A DNA stretch of 53,587 bases. Origin: Gnetum montanum (taxonomy: Eukaryota > Streptophyta > Gnetopsida > Gnetales > Gnetaceae). The stretch spans positions 1,014,000-1,067,586 of the forward strand of contig MNCI01008033.1 of the NCBI GenBank assembly GCA_015680685.1, written 5' to 3'. The notes under the pieces are model-generated. The model had not been told where the DNA came from and ran no database searches. It saw nothing but the letters and a program-made list of their open reading frames with translations. How positions within the stretch are numbered: position 1 is the stretch's first letter; each line of letters opens with the position of its first letter. A program made the position numbers and the translations under genes. Positions 10,047 to 20,578 of the stretch are shown here, piece after piece.

Positions 10047-12092
10047 CTATTTTGGTGGTTCCCTCTTCTCACTATCCGTACTTACCACAGTGATTGTATA
10101 AGGATCATCGTTTGCGTTCAACGGGTCCTTATATATGTGCAATGTTTGATTTTCTGGACGTGTCGGGTTACTGCTGTCTAACTTGAGTAAACCATCATCC
10201 ACCATACATTGAATGTCGTCTTTCAACGCCCAGCAGTAATCCGTATCGTGACCACACAGCTGGTGGTAGTCACAGAAACGGTCTAGCCTAAAAGATCTCG
10301 AAACTGGTGGTTCGTTAGGTAAGGCTAAAGAAGGATTCTTCAGCAGTTCACAATGACATCTGTGATGCTTCAGAGCTTCCTCAGACACCTTCTTAGGTTG
10401 AATGTGCCCTGCCCCTAACAGTTGTTTCAACAGTTCGGAATGTTTTACAGGCAAGGCCGTGTATTTTGAACGATCCTTACACTCAAAGTTTAGCTTTGGC
10501 TGGGGGAGCCCTTCAGGGGTAGTTGTGTCTTGGCTGGTGCCGGCACCAGCCATGGTCTCAGGAGGCGCCATGGGTGCCTTCTTGTTCTTAGTCTTCGTAC
10601 CCTCAGTCATCACAACTACTGTCGTTGTCGCTGCTTTACCTTTGTCTTTGTTCTTGTTGTGTGCGTTCCTATAGGCGACATACGCCGGGTCTTTGCTGGC
10701 CTCCGCAGTATCTTGGATGCTTCTAACTTGAGCGAAGGCCTGGTGTAGGGAGTTGGGGGAAAGGTAATACAGCTTTGACTTAATAAAGTCATTGACTACT
10801 CCTTTGAATATAGCCAGCAGATGTGAGTCCGTGATCGGCTCGCAGATCTCATTCAAAGTAGCATTCCAGCGCTGTATGAACTTTTGGACGGGCTCGAGCA
10901 GGTCTTGTTTCACCCCCATGAGCTGATCCAATGTGACTTCCGGTTTCAAGTTGTATTTGAAGTGGGTCACAAATTGGGTCAGCAGCTCCTCCAAGGTTGA
11001 GATGGAAGAGNCATTGTACTTGGTAAAATGAGGTAGGGACATCCCTGGCGGCAACGACAGCATAGGGACCACTGGATTAATCGGATCATCCTAGTAAAAG
11101 TGCATGATCTGAATGGCATCAGAACCGGTGGCTTTGAGGCGTCGAACCTCCTTGGTGAGAGTCTATATAAGCTGGAAGGCCTAGTCCAGGCCTGTTGACG
11201 GAGGTGTCTGTGCAGAAGGCATAGGAGGTTGGATAGGGAGGGCAGCACCAGGGAATGGAAACGAAGGAAGAGGTTGGCTGGCAGCTGTTGGGGCGGGGAT
11301 CCCAACAGGCAGGGGAGCCTGTGAAGACCACCACCCACTGGTTTGCGAAGAGGGGTTAGCTGCCGCCTGCTGCACGAGATAAGGATGAGGATACTGCAGG
11401 ACCACCTGTGGAACATGCGTTGCAGGTGCAACCGAGGGTTGCACGCCATACACCACAGACTGGGTATGTTGCGCCGCCGGGTTGGCCCATTGACTTGCGG
11501 TAGGCTGTTGGACGTAAGTTTGTGGCTGAACGGCTGCGGTAATCTGTTGAGTTGGAGGGGGCGGAAGCGATAAGGTCTGCACCTGGCGCATTGTGGATAT
11601 GTTGTGAGGTTGTATCTGAGGGATGAAATGGGGCACGGTGGTCGCCGGGACCACCACTGGGATGCTAAGTACCCACGGTGACGAAACCGCCCCCACATTA
11701 TTATGAGGTATTTGTACTTGCAGCCCAGACAGCTGCGCAGTGGCCTATGGAAGGATAGGGATGTGCATCTACGTGGTCATGGTTGGGTTAAGAGAGGCGG
11801 CCTCTCCATTGAGCGGGAATGATGGATTAACGTAAGTATGGGGACTCAGAGTGTGGAATGAGTGTTCGAACTGGGCCGCAAACTCATCATCTTCTTCCTC
11901 CCCATCCTGGGGTTCCACCATAGCCTTTGCAGCCTGGCTCTTGGCCATGACCAACTGTGTGATAAGTTCGTGTTGATGTTCGGTCAAGGGAATAATGTCG
12001 TAAGCTGTCGGTTTGAAATCATGGCCCCCTCGGTGGATCACCTCAAAGTTTCGTTTCGCTTCGACCTCGGCCTGGCTGAGAGCCAGCTTCGC
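10047..12092 (-). pseudogene. gypsy gag with proline/glutamine-rich N-terminal half
   Basis: The frame runs from about 12092, where a TAG precedes AKLALSQAEVEAK, through a Pro/Gln-rich segment (11696-11181) into the conserved Gag core (THFKYNLKPEVTLDQL, QDLLEPVQKFIQRWN) at 11072-10700. A Cys/His knuckle of the Tat type, CDYHQLCGHDTDYCWALK, lies near 10225-10280. Stops at about 11768, 11182 and 10047 interrupt an otherwise continuous frame. The ambiguous base at 11011 makes one residue unknown. The product would form the virus-like particle. The true N-terminus is uncertain because the leader and LTR are missing on the right. Confidence 0.85.
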
Positions 12093-12930
12093 CTAAAAAT
12101 ATAGAGACCAAAAGTTGAGGAGAGGTCACCTAAAAATAGTAGGCATCTCTGTCTCAGAGTAGACATCTCCCTAGAGACATCCCATAGAATATGTATTATT
12201 TTCTAGTGAGACATCTCTCCTAAATTAAGTCCAATCATAGGTAGATGTCCTAACTTTGAGGAAGACATCTACATTAGTTGTTTGGTAGCCACAAATTCCA
12301 AGGAGTTTTTGAAAAATTCAAGGCTATAAGAAGATACCAAAATCTTGGAAATTATGCAAGCACTATTCACAAAAGATCAATAGTTGTCTATTCTATGCTA
12401 TTGTTCTTGTTCTTCACTGTAACATTATTTTCTTGGTTGTATGTTGTATTAAGATTCAACTACAAGGACTTGTAAATTTAGTTACATTTTTTTCTTCTAT
12501 CTTTTTCTTTTTCTTGGAGCCGTGATGGATTGATGTGCTTCTTGCAAGAAGGCATCCACATTGAGCTTGTTGGGACCTTACAGGGTTGAGTGGTTTTGTA
12601 GCATCAAAACACTCCAAAGAGTAGCTCAATTTTGTAAGGGTTGTGAGATCCTTGAAATCATGTTTTGAGCTTTTTGAGACCTTATGAGGTTGAGTGGTTT
12701 CTTAGCAATGAAACACTCTGATGTTGAGCTTAGAGCTTGTATAGGGTGCGATGCCCTTCAAACCACATTTTATTAAGAAACAAAGTTCAAAGGTGTGCAT
12801 GGATTCTATCCTCTAAGTGTGGAAATACCCACATTGGGGAACCACATGAAATTTGGTATGTTTATGTGGAAAGTGCACATTTAATTGGGGAACTTATTCA
12901 ACCCCCCTTCTAAGTTCTTGATCCACACCC
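12093..12930. other. Non-coding LTR/leader-like DNA, family unresolved
   Basis: There is no coding frame. Features are several GACATCTC-type motifs (12140-12290), a pyrimidine-rich run (12487-12515) and a sequence near 12895-12915 (TTCAACCCCCCTTCTAAG) like those near LTR ends of plant Ty1/copia elements. I could not find a matching partner LTR in the window. Confidence 0.4.
12557..12722 (+). repeat. Imperfect tandem duplication, about 110-bp period
   Basis: The block starting GAGCTTGTTGGGACCTTACA at 12557 and ending with ...GAAACACTC-like sequence recurs from about 12667 (GAGCTTTTTGAGACCTTATG). Both contain GTTGAGTGGTTT followed by a run with AAACACTC. It is probably internal structure of an LTR or leader. 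Confidence 0.6.
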
Positions 12931-12959
12931 ATAAGTTCATAGGTCTTTGTCTTACCCAT

Positions 12960-14919
12960 GTGTCTAGCCATATTACAATTATGCTTTTCATCCAGAATTC
13001 TTAAGCTAAAATCATATTTTGGTACACATACCTTACCATGTTTGAAGATGATGACCTGCTGTAGATGATAGTTTCTTCACCTATCCACTCTACCAAGTAA
13101 TGGAGCATTAAGATCTTTCTAAACCTCTTTAAAATAAGCATCATGAAAATACAAAGAAGTCAATGTCTCAAGTCTTTCTACTTTAGCACATGAGTGATTC
13201 ACAACATGAATTCTTGAAAGAGAATCTACCACTACATTATTTTTTCCACTAATTCTTGGAGCTTCTCTACCCATCGCATATGCTTAGCACTAAACTTCTT
13301 TTGTGAATTTAAAAATTACAGTGCCTTGTGATTAGTCAACAACAAAAATTTACTTTTCAAAAAACAATATCTCTATTTTTTTATGGCCTAAAGTATAGCA
13401 TACAACTCTTTTTCATAGACACTATACTTTTTGCTCAATTTATTCAATTCTTCAAAGAAAAGTTAATAGGATTCCCTTCCTAGGATAGCATCCCTCTAAT
13501 ACAAGTCCACTTGCATCAACGTCCACCTCAAAAAGCTTGGAAAATTTTGGTAAAATCAATATTGGGGCACTAAAAATTTTTAATTTTAAAGCTTGGAATG
13601 ATTTTCCTTCTCTTCATCCCATACAAAATTTGAATTCTTCTTTAAACAAGCAAGCATATGTCATGCAATGAAACTAAAATTTTTAATAAACCCTCTATAA
13701 AAACTAGTCAAACTAAGAAAAGATTGTAGCTCCCCCACATATTTTGGTGAAGGTCATTTCTTAATTACTTTGATCTTGCTTAGCTTCATTTTGACTTGGT
13801 TTTTGAAAACAACATAATTGAAGTAAATAATTTATTTCTTCATATAATGACATTTCTTGACCTTGATTACTAATTTTTCTTCATGCAACTTTGTGCACGT
13901 CAATCTCAAGTGTTGCACATGTTCCTTCTCATTGGGACTGTAGATAAGAATATCATCACAGAAAACAATACAATATTTCCTAATAAGATTCTCAAAACTT
14001 CATACATAAGTTCATGAATGTTGCTAGAGAATTTGTTAGTTCAAAAGACATGACTAACCATTCATACAATCCATCTGGTGTCTTAAAGGTTTTTTTTCAC
14101 TCATCTCCCAATCTAACATGAATTTGATAATAATCACTCTTTAAATCAACCTTACAAAAAAATTTAGCATTGGCAAGTACATTAAGAATGTCATCCATTC
14201 TAGGAATAGGAAACCTATACTTAATAGTGATCCTATTAACAACCTTAGAATCTATGCACATTCTCATCTCATCTATATCTTTCTTTTGAATAACTATAGC
14301 TAGAATGACACAAGGAGAAATGGATTCCTTAATAAAGCCATTAGAGAGTAATTCACTTGCTTGTTCAACTCCTCCCTCTAATTTAGAGTTGTGTGGTAAG
14401 CTCTCTCATTTGGAATGATAGCTCTAGACATAAAATCCATTTGATGTTGAATGGACCTCATTTGTGGAAGCCCCTCCAATTTTCCCTTGAAAAAATCAAT
14501 AAATTCCAATGCTAACAGTTGCACTACTAGATGAAGTTCATGTGAAGGCTCCTCTTCCTTGTTGCAATTGTTGACATGACGACAAAACCATGTCTAGCTT
14601 CTTCATATGCTTGTAGGTATTCTTGCTCACTTAGCAAGATCAATGTATCATTTATCGAGATATTTTCTTTGTACTACTACCAAGTCATAAGGATTAATTC
14701 ATGTATCCCATCTTTTCTTGATACTAACCAAACATTTCTTGCACCATTAAAAGAAGCCTTCTTCTCAAAATTGTAAGGTCTTCCCAAAATGACATTAACA
14801 CAATTGATTGAAATAATGTTACAATGTACTTTGTCTTTAAAGGAACTAGTTTTGAAAGATAAAATATACCTCTCCCTCACTTCTTGGAAATGATCTTTTC
14901 AAATCTAATGAAGGGCCTA
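12960..14919 (-). pseudogene. Chromovirus-type (CRM/Reina-like) gypsy protease-RT-RNase H, decayed
   Basis: Minus-strand translation shows a protease C-terminal segment (NVILGRPYNFEKKASFNGAR, 14880-14677), RT motifs with FCDDILIYSPNEKEHVQHLR (YxDD box as FCDD, near 13940-13980), the post-RT FYRGFIKNFS motif near 13700, and RNase H (NHKAL, FLNSQKKFSAKHMRWVEKLQ near 13260-13330). Many stops and frameshifts are present. Integrase is not seen on the low-coordinate side. The upstream side is cut at 14919 by LTR-B. The RT/RNase H wording resembles CRM/Reina chromoviruses (inference from motif memory). Confidence 0.75.
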
Positions 14920-15240
14920 TGTCACATCCCCATTCCCAAATTAGGCTGCTGACTAATGAAGATGGTGTCTCTTCACAACAAGTATTATTGTCATCTTAAT
15001 AAGATTTGAAAGGGTAGTTGTGATTAAGAGCCAAAAGGGTGCAATGTAATAATGAACGTGTCTCTTAAGGTAGCCTTTGGAGGAAGTTGGGTGAAGCATG
15101 ACAAGAAGTGAACTAGCCATCCCTTCTAGCCGAGTTATAGACCTAACCATGGTGGCAATGCTAGATTGCCTCTAAGAGATAGATGCCAAAGGAAGGAAAC
15201 CCCAAGTAACACTCTTTGAGCATGATCCAAATACACTATT
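14920..15240 (+). mobile_element. LTR-B, left part (interrupted by element A)
   Basis: It starts TGTCACATCCCC, mirroring the GGGATGTCACA end at 24458-24468. It is broken at 15240 by element A and continues at 24289. The part from about 15110 matches the reverse complement of 45050-44944 (shared GGCCATCCCTT, GATTGCCTCTAAG and GATCCAAATACACTATT), which identifies the second copy of this LTR in the window. Confidence 0.8.
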
Positions 15241-16032
15241 TGATGAATCACGGTTTGTTGAGCTCTGATATTAGGTACAAAATATCGTGGCTTGGATACG
15301 ATATCATATACACGATATCGTGATTCCTATGTTTGCTTATAAATAGCACACCCAGATGCACAACGACGGGGGGATTAGATCATTAGAGAGTTAGAAGTTC
15401 TTTTCTTTTGGTAGTTTAACTTTTAGTTATTCTCACTACATGCCTACAGTGTGATGTTTGTAATTGTACAGCACCTTTATTCAAGTGTGATGTACTTGGA
15501 CACATGCATGACTGGCAATAATGATCGAGATTACTTTCATCATTGTAGCATTCACTTAGATTAATTTCATTGTTTTAATTATTTAATTATTTAATGTTTT
15601 CTTTAATTATAATTTGATTTATTATTATTTACTTTTCATGTCATTAAGTGGAATGTGTACGCCTTAATCATGAGCATTAAGTGCAAATACGTGGCATGCC
15701 CAGCAATAATCCCATGACCAAGACATGTATGGATGATTAAGGATGGATACCATCATCATAGGCTAATTTAGGTTTTACTCTTATTATTAATTTAATTAAT
15801 TTATCTTTTCTATTATCAAGAGTAACATAGAGTTAGGACAACATCATATGCCTCACTCTGGACTAAACCATACATGACAAAGCTACTACTAGTCTAGGTG
15901 GAAAGATAGTGAACTGTGATCAACATATAACTATCTAAGTTCCACAATTAGTCCATCCACAGAGTTCAACTGGATAGTGCGTACACACTCATATTTGTAT
16001 GGGTGAGCATAGGGGTACCTTGCCGCTCATCA
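15241..16032 (+). repeat. Element A 5' LTR
   Basis: It runs TGATGAATCACGG...GCTCATCA over 792 bp. TATAAATA at 15338-15345 is the likely promoter TATA box. Repeated ATATCG/CGATATC palindromes lie directly upstream (15283-15325). The last 60 bases (GGTACCTTGCCGCTCATCA) recur at the ends of the solo LTR and of element 3. Confidence 0.92.
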
Positions 16033-16051
16033 TTGGCGCTATTTTCGGGGA
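16033..16051 (+). other. Primer binding site, tRNA-Asp type
   Basis: TTGGCGCTATTTTCGGGGA begins immediately after the 5' LTR. It matches the TTGGCGCCGTTGCCGGGGA primer site of Athila/Tat elements, complementary to the 3' end of tRNA-Asp, with three C/T- or G/T-type changes. Confidence 0.8.
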
Positions 16052-16166
16052 TGATGCTAGTTATCTAGATTAGTTATATCATACAAGATCGCGATAACAA
16101 GGTATTAACGATATATCTTTCAAACAAAAAAATTAAATTCAATTAAGTCACACACAATTCACGACA

Positions 16167-18617
16167 ATGTCTCTTTCACAAGGTAGTGATAATGCAACAT
16201 CTAGCAAGGTAATTCATTGGAGAACCAACAAAATTGATGATGAAGAAGAAGTTTGGAGTAGTCAATCTTATACAGGAGTTTCATATGTTCATAGACATCT
16301 CAATGATACTCAAGGACTTTTTTCATCCAACTTAGACACCTCTAGTGAAGATAGGACATCCCCTAGAATGAGGATGCCTGTAAGGCCTAGGACCTTCTCA
16401 ATGGGTAGTAAGAGTACATCAAGGGATGATTGAGAAACTTACAAAAGTCATAATGAGTCTTCTAGTTCCCTCTCTTCCTCTACTTTTTCAACATCGGGTT
16501 GTGATACAAATGACTATTCCTTAAGGGGTCGACGTAGAAATAAAAATTGAACCCACAAGAAAAATCAAGAATGCCAACATGAACATAGACAACATTGTCC
16601 CAACTCATGAACTCACAACCTATTTAGTGATTATGAACCCCTACTAGCCACTAAGAGCCTAATGCATATAATAGAGGCCATTCAAATATCCTACAGGCAT
16701 TGCAAGAAAAGCTATCTACCCAAGCTTGATTTAAAAAACATTCCTAAGTTCTCAGAAGGCTATGATTTGGATCTGCAACATCATTTACAAGCCTTCTATG
16801 ATGCCTATATATGGAACAACATTGAGAATGGGTGACAAAGGTTTAAGCTCTTCCCTATGATACTTGTTGGTCAAGCTAAAGTGCGGTATAAGTCTTTAAA
16901 ATTGAATTCAATTCACCATTGGCTTACAATGATAAACCTCTTCAATGAAAGATATCAAACCTATGCAAGAGTTTCAACCTTGAGGAGACAAATCCAAGAA
17001 TGGGAACAAGGGCAACATGAACCCTTGGACATGGCCTTAGAAAGATATTACTCTTTGTTAAACAAATGTCTAGGCCATGGGTTCTCCAAGGAAAGGCTAA
17101 TGTATCACATCATGGATGGGCTCCATAATAAAACAAGTGAGACCCTAGGAGTGTATGCCCCAGGTCAACTATATGAACTACAAACCTATTAATTCCAAGA
17201 GCTTATTAAGTAGGTAGCAAAAGAAGAAGGTGAAGCCAACAGGGAGAATGTTAAAAAATCTCAACAAGATCAAACTCTTGAAATAACAGAGGTCCATAAT
17301 TATGAAGATGAGAAATCAACTCACCTCAAGGAGGTGAAACCATCCCTACCTTTGCCAATACTAAAATTGCTAGATGAAATCAAGGCAAAGATCAACAAGA
17401 TGATAAAGTGGGTACATGAAAAAATGTGGAGAATATGTAGAGATTATTAGAGGGAGACCCATGCAAGATAACTTTGACAACCAAAACAAATAGAGGATAC
17501 CAAACCTAGAAACAGGACAAAACACCATTTGACAATTGAAAAGAAGGGTTGAAGAAAATAAGGATAGGGGCTCAACTGCAAGTCATAGGTATCAATGTGA
17601 TGTTTGCCTTTACGATCACCTAAAAGGCCAATGCCCAATCTTGTCACATCTACATGAGCATTGGGGAAGAATGTTATATCCAAATTTTGTAGATCCCTAT
17701 CCCACAACTTTATGGGCAATTCGACAACTCATTGTACTATCCATGGACAAATTCTTATCGGCCTCAGTACTATGCTCAACTGTAGTGGCAAAACCCCCAG
17801 TCATGGGAGAGGCCATCGCCAAACTGGCCACACCCTTCGTATCACCCAAAACCAAGTGCTTATTATTTTCAACACCCTATTTCTCCAACTAAATCAACAT
17901 CCTTTACTTCACCTCATTGTTATCACTCTCCCGAGTATCATCAACCCATGTCCTCTCTTGCGAGATCATCACCTCATGTTCCTTACACTCCTTTTTACTC
18001 TTAATATTCTCATCCTTCATCTCATTCTACATCGCCACCAGTTGTACTGGAAGGTTTTGCACCATAGCACCAACCAATGAACATTACTTATTCTACTACT
18101 ATTAATAGCAGTGGGAGTCCTCCATAATGTTGGAAGCATCCTTTCTTTAGGCATGGCCGTAGAAAGAGAGCACGATTTTGAAACCATTACATCCTCCAAC
18201 TCAACACAAGCCCAACATAGTGATGCACATTTCTCTTCAAACTTAACACCTCCTGTTACCTTACCTCCTGTTACCTTATCCAGGCCACCAATTAATACTC
18301 CAACAATCATGCAGCCCAATGAATATAACAATATGAGGAGACATATTGATCCTTGCATACCGTCTTATGGTCACAAGTTCCATAGTGGGTCAACTTCTTA
18401 TCACATGACCACATCTTATAATCTACCCAACTATGCCTACTTTAATCAAGTATGTGAACCCCAATTTGGGTACGTTCCTACCACTACACCAAAAGAAACT
18501 CAATGGTTCGAATATGATCGGACCCCAATATTTCCAACATGCATGGATCCTAACTTTCCATTTATTAATCCTCTACATGATCAAAGGTTTAGTCATGGGG
18601 GATACCCCCCATTCTAA
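16167..18617 (+). pseudogene. Element A gag (Athila-like), frameshifted
   Basis: The frame opens with MSLSQGSDNATSS at 16167 and reaches the Gag core at 16857-17189 (LNSIHHWLTMINLFNERY, QWEQGQHEP-like region, LGHGFSKERL) in the same frame. A Cys/His knuckle CDVCLYDHLKGQCP at about 17593-17640 is in a second frame, and a Pro-rich tail (NPQSWERPSPNWPHPS) in a third. A final open stretch is 18111-18617. Stops and at least two indels separate these parts. The knuckle closely resembles CEICQYDHPKGCFP of element 3. The product would be a capsid/nucleocapsid protein that could package this pol-less RNA with help from another element. Confidence 0.75.
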
Positions 18618-20030
18618 TAAGCAAAATTAGTAAATTTTTTTCCTTTTCTTTAGTCTTATAATTTTTTTTATTTTTTTTTGTTTTCTAATTTCTTGTTTTC
18701 CAATTTGTCATTTTATCTTTTTATGGGTAATCTCGTCTATGAATAAAATACTCATGTAACCAGTTGGTTAAGGTATTGTTCTATGTTATCGAGTCACAAG
18801 TGACTAATTATTTGGACAGTGAACCCACAACATCCACCCACCCAGTCTATTAATAAGAGATTCTTGCTCTAGGTATGATGATATTCTTGTTATCATCAAA
18901 AATTAAAGTAACTTTGTACTCATTATGCCCAGAGTGAAGAGTGATGGACTAAGAGAGAATGGCAAGGGTGTGACATCAAGGGGACTTGTAGATTCTCTTT
19001 GGTGACATCTATATGTGCTATCTTCTAGCCTAGTTGTACTAAGATCCTTGTAGATCTAACGAACAATGGAAGTAAGAGTTGTAATAAAGACACTCAATAA
19101 AGGATCTCAATGTTGTTTTAGGGGGTCCCACTAGAAATACATGCACCCATGCTTGAAGGTTGGCAACTTCTTCGGATCACCTTTGGGAAAGACCAAGTGT
19201 AAAAGTAGCCAGAAGAAGAAAAAGAAAAGAAGAAAAGAAAGTGAAGCAAAAAAGAAAAGCACAAGAAAAACATGCTGAAAAAAAATTCAAATCACTTCTC
19301 CTTTGTGCAAAATGCTAAGTGATCATACACCTTGCTATCATGATGCTCTTATGGTTGTCTATCATTGGGATGAAACAATGCAATGTCACTGATCAGAGGT
19401 ATGGACTTAGTTTTGATCTTGGATCAAAAGGCTAATGGTACCTTAATCACAAACAAGACATAGGATTCATTGTGCCTAGGGTAAGTTACCTCACGTCCTG
19501 ATCTTTGCAATTCTTGCTACAATTCGTCTCGTCTCATGGTCCTAGTACTTCTAACTTGTGTCTTATGTGGCATAGAATTCGTACCTCATAGTGGTGGTAC
19601 TTAACATGTGTGTGTTTTGTTGCACAAGTGTAGGTTGCATTTGACCCTTCTAATGCCTACAGACATTTTAAGGTGTGGTTACACAAGGGAATTCTAGGTT
19701 GGAACCTACTTTGGGGAGTACCCACTTGCGTGACTTTTGTAATTTGTACTTGTTGAACATCACCACATCATTTTATACCCTCTGAATACTCCATTGCCAA
19801 ATCTATTCTTTCCTTTGTCATCATTTTAATTGAACATTCCTTAGGACCATTACATGTCCCTTTTTCTCATCCTTTTCAAAGAACTTCATTCTATGACTCC
19901 ACTTCATTACACTTTCGGTGCCTCAATTCCCACTTTCCATTACCCCAGACCTTTCGAATCTACATCAAATCCTTCAATTTTGGCCCTAAAAACTTGAACA
20001 ATCATCAATTCTACTAAGCGCCCTATCTTG
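18618..20030. other. Non-coding middle of element A
   Basis: It follows gag, where pol would sit in an autonomous relative. Poly-T rich at 18630-18720. A purine run lies at 19211-19260. No RT, protease or integrase motif was seen in any frame. Confidence 0.55.
19211..19260 (+). repeat. Internal purine-rich tract
   Basis: An almost uninterrupted A/G run (AGAAGAAGAAAAAGAAAAGA and onward) lies near the middle of element A. It is purine on the RNA-sense strand, as a polypurine tract would be, but A-rich rather than G-rich. Confidence 0.6.
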
Positions 20031-20033
20031 GTT

Positions 20034-20103
20034 GGAACGCGATATTAGCTACCCGATATTGGGTCTAACGTGATATCGCATACATAAAAAGTATATATAA
20101 GGG
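20034..20103 (+). promoter_or_regulatory. Internal LTR-like promoter module upstream of ORF2
   Basis: Repeated GCGATATTAG, CCGATATTGGG and GTGATATCGC motifs (20039-20080) precede TATATATAAGGG (20092-20103). The arrangement copies the palindromes-then-TATA layout of the element's own LTR (15283-15345) but the sequence differs enough to be a separate or diverged module. It lies about 480 bases before the ORF2 start. Confidence 0.5.
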
Positions 20104-20278
20104 ACCCCTATGCACTACACATGTCATTTTCAATAGTTGACACAAGGGAAGTTATTCAAATTTTCTTCCATGATTTCCAGAGCTTTGCAAGTCTAACTTC
20201 AACTTCCAATATTTTGCTCTTCGACACTCCAATTTCTTTTTCGATTGAACCTAATTAAACCTAGAGTGTTCAACTTTG

Positions 20279-20293
20279 TTGTGGGGGAGGGGT
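20279..20293 (+). other. Internal G-rich polypurine-like tract
   Basis: TTGTGGGGGAGGGGTA resembles the TTGTGGGGGCA tract that precedes the 3' LTR (23492-23502). Its mid-element position recalls a central polypurine tract, or it may be left from an older nested LTR end. Confidence 0.35.
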
Positions 20294-20328
20294 ACTATAG
20301 AACTTGTGCATAATTTTTTATCATAGGG

Positions 20329-20578
20329 GTAAGCACTATCAAAAATTCATGTCAAACTAATTTTCTCCCTTCACCCATGTCATCTAAGTTATTATATGAG
20401 TCAACTAAATAGATCATGTCTAACATTAAACTTTTAGGGCAAGTTCCTTAAAAAAATTTTAACTCTAGAATCACACTAAGCAAAGAATTAAACATTTATT
20501 AAAGGTAATGAGTAAGGTATAAGATAATCAAATTTCTTTAAATAACCTGATTAACAATCGATCCTTGTGTGATTACAG
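20329..20578 (+). other. Candidate leader intron before ORF2
   Basis: GG/GTAAGC at 20329 is a good plant donor, and GATTACAG ending at 20578 is a good acceptor that abuts the ORF2 ATG. The 250-base interval is T/A-rich. No transcript evidence is available. Confidence 0.35.

Larger units (their letters stand above)
1..12092 (-). mobile_element. Tat/Ogre-type Ty3/gypsy retrotransposon, partial, with an antisense gene inside
   Basis: Reading on the minus strand the order is gag, protease, a 5.2 kb spacer, RT, RNase H, a second RNase H-like domain, integrase. That order plus the extra RNase H is the signature of the Tat/Ogre group of plant Ty3/gypsy elements (family knowledge). gag and protease share one reading frame over 3.4 kb, and RT through integrase share another over at least 3.4 kb; both are interrupted by stop codons but I see no frameshifts, so decay is moderate. 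Neither LTR is visible: the 3' LTR should lie left of base 1, and the 5' side ends at about 12092 against unrelated non-coding DNA. The spacer between protease and RT carries a spliced gene on the opposite strand. One ambiguous base (N) sits at 11011. Confidence 0.9.

Noticed and set aside
9479-10072. Open frames of up to 197 codons overlapping the gag-protease linker
   Set aside because: Arg/Pro/Leu-rich shadows of the Pro/Ser/Lys-rich gag-protease frame, which is in phase on both sides.
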